DNA of 64,000 nucleotides from Roseateles amylovorans (GTDB lineage: Bacteria > Pseudomonadota > Gammaproteobacteria > Burkholderiales > Burkholderiaceae_C), in assembly GCF_025398155.2 (NCBI RefSeq), contig NZ_CP104562.2:3286001-3350000 (forward strand), in the 5' to 3' direction. The notes beneath the pieces were generated by a model that ran no database searches, was not told the origin of the DNA, and saw only the letters and a program-made list of their open reading frames with translations. The first letter of the stretch is position 1, and each line of letters starts with the position of its first letter. Shown one piece after another: positions 50,420 through 58,217 of the stretch. A program made the position numbers and the translations under genes.

Positions 50420-51037
50420 TCACCGTGGCAGATACAGCCGATCCGAATAGGTGCACAGCCAGTCGGGCCGAAACGCCACGAGGACGGCGGTCAACATGCC
50501 CGTCAACATGGCTTCTCCCCAGGCGCTCAACCCACGGCCCAACATCAGGTCGGTATCGCTGAGCGCTGCGGACCCGCCGGTCAGCAGCAACGCGGCGGCC
50601 CCGGACACCACCCCGGCCAGGAAGGTCGACATGAATCCGCGCCCCAGGATGTAGACCATCAAATGCTGCGGCAACAGGCTTCGCACCGCAGCGCCCAGCG
50701 CGAGGGTCAGGGTGGCGGGCATCAGCCCGAGCCAGACGGCGCGCTGCAACGCCTCTTCCAGAGACAGGTGACCCAGGACGGCCGCCATGGCGGTCACTGG
50801 CAGCACCGCCAGCACCGTCAACGGCCAACCGGCCATCAGGGTGAGCAGGTAGACGCCGGACCAGGGCTGCACCAGTGAGACCTCGGTCAATCGGTCCGCG
50901 CTCCAGAGGGGCGGGAGGGCCAGGCACCAGAGCAGCCACGGCCAGGGCGGACCGTCGCGCAGATGCATGCGCCAGGGGCGCAGCATCATGGCGACGCCGA
51001 AACCGCAGATCACCAGCAGAGCGTGCAGCCAGATCAT
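50420..51037 (-). CDS. CbiM/ECF-transporter-like permease
   Basis: A 205-residue protein with six to seven hydrophobic segments (MIWLHALLVICGFGVAMMLR; WPLTVLAVLPVTAMAAVLGH; FMSTFLAGVVSGAAALLLTG). The end S-A-W-G-E-A-M-L-T-G-M-L-T-A-V-L-V-A-F-R-P-D-W-L matches the C-terminal part of energy-coupling-factor/CbiM-like permeases found as single genes in betaproteobacteria. The start at 51037 is chosen because the upstream frame is Arg/Ser-rich junk. Substrate is unknown. It marks the left border of the toxin island. Confidence 0.78.
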   Translation of the reverse strand: MIWLHALLVICGFGVAMMLRPWRMHLRDGPPWPWLLWCLALPPLWSADRLTEVSLVQPWSGVYLLTLMAGWPLTVLAVLPVTAMAAVLGHLSLEEALQRAVWLGLMPATLTLALGAAVRSLLPQHLMVYILGRGFMSTFLAGVVSGAAALLLTGGSAALSDTDLMLGRGLSAWGEAMLTGMLTAVLVAFRPDWLCTYSDRLYLPR

Positions 51038-51430
51038 TCGGGGGATTCTCGCTGGTGGTTGGCCTTGTGGCGGACAACATAGGCACAAGGATCGGGACCT
51101 CGTGCAAGACCTCAACGCCAGCGAGCGCAATGCGTCCGGGAGCCTCCAGCCGTCAAGGCGGTCGGAACGATGTTGTTGAACGCTCGGATGAAGTCGCCAC
51201 CGGCTTGTTGTCACGTCTGACCGACCCAATCCTTATGGAGATCCCTTGCTGGGTCGGGGCAAGCCGAGTTAAACGCATAGCATCGCAACAGGCGGCTCTT
51301 CCAGAGTACGAGCGCACCCCGCAGGAAGCCATCAGCGCGGCGCCGAGTTAGGGAGGGGAGAAATCCCAGGAGCGCCGGACGGCTACAGTGCCATCGAAGC
51401 GATTGGATCCGTCGGCGATGGGCGTCGCGC
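51038..51430. other. Border of accessory island, no intact gene
   Basis: About 390 bases between the permease gene and the first toxin fragment. Frames on the plus strand do not resolve into one protein; near 51385-51430 pieces such as A-I-E-A-I-G-S-V-G-D-G suggest that the truncated toxin gene once continued further left with frameshifts. Confidence 0.4.
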
Positions 51431-52102
51431 TGGGGGAACGCCAGTCAGGTCGTTGGCATGGCCACGGGCAATTTCGCCCAGTTCAGCTGGAAAGCGGTGG
51501 GGCAGTCCGCGCTATCTGCCGGCATCACGGCAGGCGTGGGCTCAGCGCTCAGTGCTGCTGCGAGCTCCGGCGGCATCTTGAACGGAACGGGGGTCGGCAG
51601 CTTGATTGAGACCGGCAAAGCGGGCAGTGCGATGCTCAAGGCCGGCATGGGCTCGGCAGTGAGTTTGGCAGTCCAAGGCCAGTGGAACTGGCGCGAGGTC
51701 GGCGCGTCCACGGTGGCGGGCGGCGCCGGGTACTACGCAGGCAGGGCAGTCGGCGATGCGATGCAGGGGTTTGGCGCCACGGCGGCGAGGATCGCAGAAT
51801 CGGCCAGCGCGGCCGTCGCAGGGACTTGGGCGAGCAGCCAGATGCTGGATTACAACTCGTTCAGGCAGCCGACATTGGACGAAGCCAAGAGGCTCCCTGG
51901 CAAAGAGCTTTTAACCGAATCTATGAGTGCCAAAGAAGGTCGATCCAGAGTCTTTGGACCGGATTCAGATGGCACCAGATAGCTTTTTAGTGGGACGGCC
52001 GGAAAATATTTATAAAATGAAACCAAAAAACAACTGAGTATATTGCGAAAATATGGGGTAACAATACCTGACGGCGCAACACCAACAAGATACAAGTATT
52101 GA
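51431..52102 (+). pseudogene. Truncated polymorphic-toxin (pretoxin) fragment
   Basis: An open stretch 51431-51982 encodes W-G-N-A-S-Q-V-V-G-M-A-T-G-N-F, then Gly/Ala-rich pretoxin sequence (ALSAGITAGVGSALSAAASS; WNWREVGASTVAGGAGYYAG) of the kind found just before the toxin tip in very large exported toxins. After the stop, more tail-like sequence appears in other frames (R-P-E-N-I-Y-K-M-K-P-K, then LSILRKYGVTIPDGATPTRY and K-Y-stop at 52100-52102). Frame changes around a run of A residues near 52030 suggest decay. There is no N-terminal export part and no ribosome site, so this is a displaced tip, not a whole gene. Confidence 0.6.
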
Positions 52103-52365
52103 GTTTTGGTGCGGTCGACGGATTGAAGGGGGCGTGGGATGGTTTTCACGTCGGGGATGTTGTGGGAACGTTTTCAACCGGCATCCATGTTGTGGCGAAC
52201 AATGGAGCTTTGTACTTTAGTGCTGGAAATATGATGACGTTGGGGTCTTTCGCTGCGCAAAACTCACTTGGTCATTCATGGGTGGAGAGTCCAGGCGCTG
52301 GGAGATATTCACCTACTCGTCAAGTATCTCAGTGGACAAGGCCAATTCCCGGCCGTCTTAACTAA
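52099..52365 (+). pseudogene. Toxin-tail fragment before lipoprotein gene
   Basis: An 88-codon open frame without an ATG (first possible start is TTG at 52099) reads SFGAVDGLKGAWDGFHVGDV, a Gly/Ala-rich linker, and ends T-R-P-I-P-G-R-L-N. It is the style of pretoxin linker plus short tip. The lipoprotein gene follows 11 nt later, as immunity genes do. I read it as a residual toxin 3' end. Confidence 0.5.
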
Positions 52366-52376
52366 GGGAGTGGTGG

Positions 52377-52787
52377 ATGAAATTCGTGTTGATCATGGCT
52401 CTTGCGCTTCTTGCTTCTTGCAAGCAGCACGACTCGCCAAAATTTAATTATGATGAATCTCTCCCCTTCGGGGTATGGAGTGCCGGCGGGGGGCGCGTCA
52501 TATTGATAGACAGAAAGCACGGTTATGCGCTCTGTGATAGGGCGCAATGCGAGCGCGGCTCGATTCGAAAAAACGGTGTGTTTGGAATATATTTGAATGG
52601 ATTCTGGCAAATGAATACTGCAAAAGAGTTGCTCAAGAAAGGCGCCGCAGCAGAGGCTGATCTTGACTTCACAGAAAGTGGTGTCGGGCCTGATATCCGG
52701 AACGGGGAGTGCAGAGGGTTGCCCTGTGTCGCAATGGGCTCCCTTGATGCATCGCATATCACTTTTGTGAAGATTGAAGACTGGTGA
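52377..52787 (+). CDS. Lipoprotein, candidate immunity protein
   Basis: A 136-residue protein starting MKFVLIMALALLASCKQHDS with AAGGGAG 6 nt before the ATG. L-L-A-S-C (residues 11-15) is a lipobox with Cys15 as the lipidation site. The mature part has four more Cys in Y-A-L-C-D-R-A-Q-C-E and G-E-C-R-G-L-P-C-V pairs. I do not recognise a family. Its place straight after a toxin-tail fragment and lower-GC composition suggest a periplasmic immunity protein. Confidence 0.65.
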   Translation: MKFVLIMALALLASCKQHDSPKFNYDESLPFGVWSAGGGRVILIDRKHGYALCDRAQCERGSIRKNGVFGIYLNGFWQMNTAKELLKKGAAAEADLDFTESGVGPDIRNGECRGLPCVAMGSLDASHITFVKIEDW

Positions 52788-53676
52788 TGCAGCAGCCTTC
52801 ATCGCGCCCACCGTTGAAGACTTCAAGAACGCGCCAAGCAACCCGTTCAGGGGTGTCGACACGGCAGTCACCGACTTCATGAAGCTGGGCGTTGGCGGAG
52901 GGCTGACCTTGGCCACAGGGGGCCTTTTCCTGCGCGGCGCGATGGCGGTGAACGCTGAAGTCGCTGCGTGGGGCGGATGGCTGGGCGGCGGAGCCCGGGG
53001 TGCGGTCATGGGGAACCTTGTCCCACTCACTGAACTGTCGATGGTTGGGACTGAAGCGACACTTGGCGTTGTGACGAACACTGTGGCGCCAAGCGTGGTG
53101 CTCGCGGGTGTAGCCGCCAGGTCCTCAGGGCTGATCGACGAACTGACTGAGCTGCGGCCGTTTGGCAATACACCTAAGGTGATATCTACCGCTCGCTCTG
53201 GCCAGCTGGCCGAGTTGCTGCCCGTGGACTCACTCACGAAGCGGCAGCTCGCCACCCAAACTGAGCTCTCGGAAGCGGGCAGTACAGCTATCTTCCGCAA
53301 GCGGGATGTCTCAATGAATGACCTTGTTGCAATCGGGAAAGTCACTGGCGATGAGTACAGCATGTTCACGAACAAGGGGAGCCGTTTGATTATTCGCGGT
53401 GACGGTAGTGATGTGGTGGTTTCACCGGAGATGTATTCCGATTTGCTTGCCGGAGAATACGGACGCTTCTCTGGACACACACATCGGCTTGGCTACTCTG
53501 TGATGCCCGGCCCTCAAGATCGCCCCTTCCTTGCATCGCTCGGTCAGGAGCGCAGCACTATCTGGGGATATGACGGGACCCGCTATACGTTCGGGCAGCA
53601 CGGACTGGCAGATGACTCGCGAATCGCGACCGAGATTGCACAAAGGAAATGGATGCGTTTGTATGGGCTCAACTGA
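52774..53676 (+). pseudogene. Detached C-terminal toxin region with JAB-like motif
   Basis: A 300-codon open frame with no ATG near its start (TTG at 52774 lies inside the lipoprotein gene). Residues about 10-120 are Gly/Ala-rich pretoxin sequence (FMKLGVGGGLTLATGGLFLR). Residues about 165-300 look like a toxin tip: E194 in T-G-D-E-Y-S, G-H-T-H at 234-237 and G246-P-Q-D249, spaced as in a JAB/JAMM metalloprotease (H-x-H-x8-S-x2-D) but with Gly in place of Ser. It ends W-M-R-L-Y-G-L-N, 14 nt into the next gene. It is likely the remaining tip of a replaced toxin; activity is uncertain. Confidence 0.55.
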
Positions 53677-54061
53677 TTCGCGAATGAAATTCGATGATGC
53701 TCAAGCGCTGAGTGAGACAGTGTTCATCGCTCGACATCCCCAAAGCACTTGGCCAAACTGGCTCGCCGCAAGCGTGACACGAGGAGGGGCTCAAGACGGA
53801 GGTGACTGGGTGGTGTCGTACACGCTCGCATACAAAGAGCCGTTGAATGCAGGTGAGTACTGGAGAGAAATCGGCGGTCGTCAGGTACTTTGCAAAACAG
53901 ATCCGAAAACAGGCAAGGAGCGGGTGATCATCCATCGACGAGCATCAGTCCCGCCTCTGGTGCTGTTCGCTGCACGGGTCGATGCAAGAACAGGAGAGGT
54001 CACAGTTCTCACCGACGAAGACATCACTGCCCTCAATGCGGATGACTTTGAAGCCCGGTAG
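53663..54061 (+). CDS. Candidate immunity protein following toxin tip
   Basis: A 132-residue acidic protein starting MGSTDSRMKFDDAQALSETV, overlapping the toxin tail by 14 nt; an internal ATG at 53684 is an alternative start. Visible features: W-P-N-W-L-A-A-S-V-T, DWVVSYTLAYKEPLNAGEYW and a C-terminal T-D-E-D-I-T-A-L-N-A-D-D-F-E-A-R. I know no named family. The overlap with the tip and the host-unlike composition suggest the cognate immunity gene. Its last codons lie in the 93-bp repeat. Confidence 0.62.
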   Translation: MGSTDSRMKFDDAQALSETVFIARHPQSTWPNWLAASVTRGGAQDGGDWVVSYTLAYKEPLNAGEYWREIGGRQVLCKTDPKTGKERVIIHRRASVPPLVLFAARVDARTGEVTVLTDEDITALNADDFEAR

Positions 54062-54145
54062 GTTGGAGTCATTGATCCCAACGCACCTGCTCCCGACCAA
54101 GTGAGCCTGGTCAAGGCATCCGGTGCGAGCCTGCGGCGTGATCAG
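54053..54145 (+). repeat. 93-bp direct repeat, copy A
   Basis: Begins inside the last codons of the preceding immunity-like gene (Ala-Arg-stop) and extends 80 bases beyond. Copy B lies at 57187-57279, same orientation, same length, no gaps. By my count 82 of 93 bases agree. Confidence 0.85.
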
Positions 54146-54234
54146 GGGTCGGCCTCAACTCGTCAGTCCGGCGGGAGCGGCGGGCGGGTACGCTGAGCGG
54201 GCACGGCCCGCTGGCGCTCCGAAGAGGTGAGTAG

Positions 54235-54699
54235 ATGGACATCGGTCGATTGAATATCAATGTTGGTGGCATGCCGACCCCGGGCTTCGGCGGTGATGCC
54301 GCGGAGTTCCTCGAACTCGGGCGGTTGGTTGGCGGTGACTTGCCACCAAGCTACCTAAAACTTGTCCGGTACGCTGACGGGGGGCATCCAGAAGTAGGGA
54401 GTTGCTATCCGCAAGGCGTGCAGTCAGAGGATGGGCTATTTGACCTAGATTGCTTCTATGCGCTTGCCAATCCTGCTGTGGAGAACGTGAGAGATGTACA
54501 CGCAAGATGGGGGTCACTACTGGGTAGTGGGATGCTGCCTCTTGGGCGGGACGGTGGAGGAAACCAGGTGTATGTCGCTCTCGGTGAGACGCCTGCGTCA
54601 GTATGGTTGTATCGTCACGAGAACGGCATGCGATTGAAGCTTGCGAACAGCTTGGATGCGTTCATCGATTCATTGATGCCAAACCCCGACTTCATCTGA
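54235..54699 (+). CDS. SUKH (SMI1/KNR4) family immunity-type protein
   Basis: A 154-residue protein starting MDIGRLNINVGGMPTPGFGG. The SUKH pattern is seen in L-P-P-S-Y-L-K-L-V-R-Y-A-D-G-G, G-S-C-Y-P, F-Y-A-L-A-N and PLGRDGGGNQVYVALGETPA (the conserved G-D-G-G-G-x-x-x-x-x-D region), ending F-I-D-S-L. SUKH proteins are well-known immunity partners of polymorphic toxins. It lies 90 nt after repeat copy A and 10 nt before another small gene; no toxin tail precedes it. Confidence 0.8.
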   Translation: MDIGRLNINVGGMPTPGFGGDAAEFLELGRLVGGDLPPSYLKLVRYADGGHPEVGSCYPQGVQSEDGLFDLDCFYALANPAVENVRDVHARWGSLLGSGMLPLGRDGGGNQVYVALGETPASVWLYRHENGMRLKLANSLDAFIDSLMPNPDFI

Positions 54700-54709
54700 G
54701 AGCTTCGCT

Positions 54710-55036
54710 ATGACAAGCAGGTATGTTGGCAAGCCGTTCCTCAGGCTGTTGGAGTGTTATGTGCTCGATGCGATTGGGAAACTGGAGGCGGACCAAGCTG
54801 AGGTGTTGCGACGCATGGAGCCGAAGCTTGGTGAGACCTACGGCATGAAGGGCACATGGCAGCAAATCGTCAGTGTTCAGATGGTGCTGCCAGAATCGTT
54901 GCCGGGCAAGATTCGGGCCCTGTGGGAAGGGCAGCTTGAAATGGCGACGACCCGTGGTTCCGTAATTGCCCCCAATGAATTTGCAGCGGCCTTCGTAGAC
55001 CAAAACTTCCCTGACGCAGTTGCAGCCATGCCATGA
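54710..55036 (+). CDS. Small unknown protein, probable orphan immunity
   Basis: A 108-residue protein starting MTSRYVGKPFLRLLECYVLD. It is predicted to be mostly helical, with ALWEGQLEMATTRGSVIAPN and F-V-D-Q-N-F-P near the end. I do not recognise the family. It follows the SUKH gene by 10 nt and is probably co-transcribed with it, a common layout in immunity clusters. Confidence 0.6.
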   Translation: MTSRYVGKPFLRLLECYVLDAIGKLEADQAEVLRRMEPKLGETYGMKGTWQQIVSVQMVLPESLPGKIRALWEGQLEMATTRGSVIAPNEFAAAFVDQNFPDAVAAMP

Positions 55037-55076
55037 GCCACGGTCGCAGGGCAGCAAGTAGGTTTGGTCGGCGTAA

Positions 55077-55190
55077 ATTCCGCCCGCTGAGGCCGAGGCA
55101 AACTACTATCGGCAACTCGCCAATCAGGCCACCGCCGTGATGGCCTGACTTAAGCCAAATGGCCTCCGCGAAACCCAGGTTGATTCACGT
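55077..55190 (+). mobile_element. Insertion-sequence transposase 3' end remnant
   Basis: The plus-strand frame reads E-A-E-A-N-Y-Y-R-Q-L-A-N-Q-A, stop at 55146-55148, followed by the segment AAATGGCCTCCGCGAAACCC typical of an IS3-group right end. Only the last two dozen codons and the terminal part remain. Confidence 0.5.
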
Positions 55191-55197
55191 CACCATT

Positions 55198-55602
55198 TTA
55201 CGCCCCTGCCGGTTGAATCGGCCTACATCCCTGAATCCCGTGCCGGATAAGTGCTTGTGCGAGCGTGTCGGAGTAGTCCATGAACGCGCCGCTCTTGTCG
55301 CTGACAAATTGGCGCAAGAACCCTTCCGCGTCACGCGTCAGCATCGCCTCAATGGATCGGTCCGTTTCACATCGGAACTTCAGCTCATAGCTACCCGACT
55401 CCCCCTCAGGAACTCCAAACAAGATGAACTCAACTTCGTTTTGCTCGGCAATAAACGCGGGGACCTCGTCATAGCGACCTGTCGCCTCTTCCTTAAAGAC
55501 AAACCCGGTCAACTGACTCAGCCGGTCGGCGACGAGCTCCAATGCTTCGACGGCAGGTATGTCCACCCGTGCGATAAGGTACTTTTCTTGGTTGTCTGTC
55601 AT
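55198..55602 (-). CDS. Small acidic protein, candidate orphan immunity
   Basis: A 134-residue protein starting MTDNQEKYLIARVDIPAVEA with AGGA 7 nt before the ATG. It contains L-V-A-D-R-L-S-Q-L-T-G-F-V-F-K-E-E, E-V-E-F-I-L-F-G-V and SYELKFRCETDRSIEAMLTR, with a strongly acidic first half. I know no named family. Eleven bases upstream is the stop of a residual toxin tail on the same strand, so it is probably an immunity gene that lost its toxin to an IS insertion. Confidence 0.62.
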   Translation of the reverse strand: MTDNQEKYLIARVDIPAVEALELVADRLSQLTGFVFKEEATGRYDEVPAFIAEQNEVEFILFGVPEGESGSYELKFRCETDRSIEAMLTRDAEGFLRQFVSDKSGAFMDYSDTLAQALIRHGIQGCRPIQPAGA

Positions 55603-55612
55603 CGCTACATCC

Positions 55613-55657
55613 TCATGGGATGAAGTAATACTGTGGGTCATTTGCAACAAATTCGTT
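55613..55657 (-). pseudogene. Residual toxin tail (last 14 codons)
   Basis: Minus strand reads N-E-F-V-A-N-D-P-Q-Y-Y-F-I-P-stop, 10 nt before the start of the immunity-like gene. Upstream the frame runs directly into an IS3 remnant, so the body of the toxin gene was removed by the insertion. Confidence 0.45.
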
Positions 55658-55810
55658 GATATCGCAGCGTTGAAGTCCGGGCTGCGCCGCTACATTCGCT
55701 ACTACAACCATCAGCGCATAAAGCTCAACGGGTTGGGCCCGGTACAGTACCTGCTGCGGGCCAGGAAGGCCTAGGGCCCAACCGGCCAACTTCTGGGGGT
55801 CAGTTCAATA
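55650..55810 (+). mobile_element. IS3-family orfB 3' remnant
   Basis: The plus strand encodes F-V-D-I-A-A-L-K-S-G-L, then RRYIRYYNHQRIKLNGLGPV and Q-Y-L-L-R-A-R-K-A-stop (55774), the C-terminus of an IS3-group integrase-type transposase (Y-Y-N-x-x-R-I-x-x-x-G-x-x-P-V-x-Y). It is followed by CCAACTTCTGGGGGTCAGTT at about 55787-55806, a typical right terminal repeat. Confidence 0.8.
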
Positions 55811-55858
55811 CCTGGACGTTCACAACATGAAATTGATCAATCCTAGGGTTTAATTTAC

Positions 55859-56275
55859 ATGCGTTGGCTATGTATCTTTTTGCTAATTCCCCCCTTGTTC
55901 GCAACGGCACAAGGAATATGCAACTCGCTTCCCGATGACACTGCCTTAGAGTGTCTTCATAAGCGGCAACTTTCGCTTGACAAGAGTCGCATCAACAAAA
56001 CTGAACAGCTGAAGAAGTGTGTTCGAGATCGGCTCGAGGATGCGCCTGCAGCTCAAATCAAGGCAGAGCTTGAGGCTTTCGATGAAGGCGAGAAAATATG
56101 GCGCAAGCAAGTCGAACACAACTGTCGAGTCCATGAGACCGCTTTCTACGACGGTTCCGCTCGACATGGAGAAGCGGCGCGCTGCGAGAACCGTGAAACC
56201 GAGTTACGGACAGCTCGTCTGCAAGAACTGGGGCAACCCTTCGCTTGCTTTGGGGCGAAGCTAAAAACAAAGTGA
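55859..56275 (+). CDS. Exported LprI-like (DUF1311) protein
   Basis: A 138-residue protein starting MRWLCIFLLIPPLFATAQGI with a signal peptide cleaved near A-Q-G (residue 19). Paired Cys residues occur at I-C-N, L-E-C-L, K-C-V, N-C-R, R-C-E and A-C-F, and the C-terminal half (HNCRVHETAFYDGSARHGEA, then C-E-N-R-E-T-E-L-R-T-A-R-L) follows the LprI/DUF1311 lysozyme-inhibitor pattern. It may protect the cell wall or act as a periplasmic immunity protein. It overlaps the IS30 remnant by 15 nt at its 3' end. Confidence 0.68.
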   Translation: MRWLCIFLLIPPLFATAQGICNSLPDDTALECLHKRQLSLDKSRINKTEQLKKCVRDRLEDAPAAQIKAELEAFDEGEKIWRKQVEHNCRVHETAFYDGSARHGEAARCENRETELRTARLQELGQPFACFGAKLKTK

Positions 56276-56655
56276 GGGCACTCGCGGATGTTGCTCTTCA
56301 GATTTGAGACTGTCCAGTGCACCGAGCACGGTCCGCCAAAGAGGCGTCTTGAGATCGAGGCCAAGCCTTCGCCGCGCGGTACCCGCCGCTGCACGTCGCT
56401 CAACACTGCGGCACTGGGCCGGGGCAGCCCGATAGCTGCTGGCAAGAGCCGTCGGAGAAGACTTGCCGCGAATGACTTCGCGACGGATGGTGGAGGGACT
56501 GAAGCCGAGCTTGTCCGGAATCTGACGTCGGCTACATCCGGCTTGGAGCAGCAACTGAATCGCGACGCGATCCGTCTGGCTCAAGTGCGAGTAGTGAGTT
56601 CCCATTTTCGCGACACCTTACAATATGCGGGGTGTCGCACTTCAATCTTGAGCGG
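56261..56655 (-). mobile_element. IS30-family transposase, 5' remnant with terminal repeat
   Basis: The first 93 codons or so of an IS30-type transposase (MGTHYSHLSQTDRVAIQLLL, then Q-A-G-C-S-R-R-Q-I and G-F-S-P-S-T-I; later R-R-L-G-L-D-L-K-T-P-L-W-R) are followed by unrelated sequence, so the gene is cut. A GTGTCGC-rich terminal segment lies just upstream at 56606-56655. The DDE catalytic part is missing. Confidence 0.85.
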
Positions 56656-56737
56656 GCCGTTTCAGGAAGTGCCCATGGGGGATTTCAATTGATCAGGAAT
56701 TCAACTGAAGTTACAAACTGATGCTTAATGCTGGTGT

Positions 56738-56806
56738 GAAAGTGTCGCGAAGAAGGCCATCAAGGATAGCCACAAGTATTTTGACTCTCTCGGAGCGTTT
56801 AAATGA
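56738..56806 (+). pseudogene. Orphan toxin tail coupled to SUKH gene
   Basis: The frame reads ESVAKKAIKDSHKYFDSLGA, F-K-stop. The stop overlaps the start of the SUKH gene as ATGA (56803-56806), the layout of a toxin/immunity pair. An in-frame stop lies just upstream, so only the last 22 codons or so of the tip are left. Confidence 0.5.
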
Positions 56807-57195
56807 AAATCACTCAATTAGCCCGAGTTGGTCAATTAAATCGCGGCGCCGATTCGAATGAGTTAATCGCTCTCGAGCAGCAACTCGGTTACACCATCCC
56901 AAGTGAGCACAAAGTGCTGCTTCAAATGGCGAACGGATTCACTCTGGAGAATGGAGTATTTATTTATTCATCGTCGGAACTGTTCGAGAGGAACTCAACG
57001 TTCGAGGTAGATCGCTATTCTCCGGGCTATATAGCCATCGGTGATGACAGCGGTGGAAGATCGATTTTGATCGCCCGAGAAAAGGCAGGTGTATTTCTCG
57101 TTGACCAAGGAAGCATGGATCCTGACGAGTTCGAACTAATAAGTCAGACCTTGTCAATTTGGCTATCAGATAGCTGCTCGCTTCGAGCCCGGTAG
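56803..57195 (+). CDS. SUKH (SMI1/KNR4) family immunity protein
   Basis: A 130-residue protein starting MKITQLARVGQLNRGADSNE with CGGAG 8 nt upstream. SUKH marks: A-L-E-Q-Q-L-G-Y-T-I-P-S-E-H-K-V-L-L-Q-M-A-N-G-F, Y-S-P-G-Y-I-A-I-G-D-D-S-G-G-R-S-I-L-I and a C-terminal V-D-Q-G-S-M-D-P. It is AT-richer than the host genes. Its ATG overlaps a toxin-tail stop, and its last three codons (Ala-Arg-stop) lie in repeat copy B. Confidence 0.85.
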   Translation: MKITQLARVGQLNRGADSNELIALEQQLGYTIPSEHKVLLQMANGFTLENGVFIYSSSELFERNSTFEVDRYSPGYIAIGDDSGGRSILIAREKAGVFLVDQGSMDPDEFELISQTLSIWLSDSCSLRAR

Positions 57196-57279
57196 GTTGG
57201 GGTCATTGACCCCAACGCTCCTGCTCCCAATCGAGTGAACCCGATCAGGGCATCCGGTGCGAGCCTGCGGCGGGATCAG
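57187..57279 (+). repeat. 93-bp direct repeat, copy B
   Basis: Starts in the last codons of the SUKH gene (Ala-Arg-stop), exactly as copy A does in another immunity gene. It contains the palindrome TTGGGGTCATTGACCCCAA at 57197-57215; in copy A this palindrome is imperfect. 82 of 93 bases agree with copy A by my count. Confidence 0.85.
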
Positions 57280-57413
57280 CGCACGCCTCCGGGATCGGGG
57301 CCCGGGCGACCTCGAACCTGTATGCGAGTGGCGCCGGTGACATTCGGACGATATTGACGCTGTCGCGGGCGCCGGAGCATATTGCCTTCCGCATAACCCG
57401 GCACGATCCTCAC

Positions 57414-57720
57414 TTACACTGAGTTTGAAGGATCCTTCGCGAGTCGCGTCACCTCTCGCTCGAAGTCAGCACAGGCTCCGTTATTCAAGTTGCGCAGCCC
57501 ATCTCCAATGCTGCGCCCGTTTCCGGGCACGACATTCGTCATAGAGGTATGGCTGTGCGGCGGTAAGTGCCCGTCGTGTACGCCGCACTCGCGGTCACGC
57601 GCGTCCCGCTGCCCACATTGACCTAGCCATTGAGCTCGGCACCCCGCAGCCGCACCTGCCCGTTGGAGAGGTAGTAGTTCAGCGCGTTCGCATACTCAGC
57701 GCCACGAATAGCCACATGGC
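57414..57720 (-). pseudogene. Decayed polymorphic-toxin tail
   Basis: On the minus strand one frame reads VAIRGAEYANALNYYLSNGQ, V-R-L-R-G-A-E-L-N-G, a TAG stop (57623-57625), then V-N-V-G-S-G-T-R-V-T-A-S-A-A-Y-T-T. A frame change leads to G-H-L-P-P-H-S-H-T-S-M-T-N-V-V-P-G, ending A-D-F-E-R-E-V-T-R-L-A-K-D-P-S-N-S-V-stop at 57414. This has the style of a toxin tip with preceding linker. One stop and one frameshift make it a pseudogene. The flanking bases 57280-57413 and 57721-57933 show nothing else I can support. Confidence 0.42.
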
Positions 57721-57933
57721 TTAATCGACCGGAAGGACGCAGATCGTCAAGACGGGCCGGCTGGACGCTCACGGCGGTGAGCTTCAGAAGCCAGATACAA
57801 CAAGGCCCGCGTCAGCGGCCCTTGGGGTTGGTCTTCTTCCCTTAGCAGCTATTCAGCTGTTCAGTGCAGTGTTGCATTGCAGGACGGTATCTGACCCCGG
57901 CTTCCCCGGGACCCGGCCTCCACGGGCCCAGCT

Positions 57934-58212
57934 CTACTCGCGACCGGGCCAACGGCCAGATGTGCGCCATTCGTTGAGATAAGCGGTGGCCAGATCCTCG
58001 CTAATTTCGTCATCCTCTGGATCGAAGTCGCCCTTCATCCACAGATTCAACAGCGGCTTAACCTCCGCTTCAGCATCCGACCACTCCCCGTCCTTTCTCG
58101 CCCGCCATAGCCCACCGGTGCCGAAGTCTGCCGCCGCAACTTTGTCACTGCGATAGACCTCGCGCGGTACGCCTGTGGCGTAATCTACGACGTAGTATTT
58201 GTATTCACTCAT
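57934..58212 (-). CDS. Small acidic protein, candidate immunity
   Basis: A 92-residue acidic protein starting MSEYKYYVVDYATGVPREVY; a GTG three codons earlier is an alternative start. It carries D-K-V-A-A-A-D-F-G-T-G-G-L-W-R-A, K-G-D-F-D-P-E-D-D-E-I-S-E-D and A-Y-L-N-E-W-R-T-S-G-R-W-P. It lies 5 nt after the stop of a toxin remnant on the same strand. The pairing suggests an immunity protein to that lost toxin. Confidence 0.65.
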   Translation of the reverse strand: MSEYKYYVVDYATGVPREVYRSDKVAAADFGTGGLWRARKDGEWSDAEAEVKPLLNLWMKGDFDPEDDEISEDLATAYLNEWRTSGRWPGRE

Positions 58213-58217
58213 GGGCT

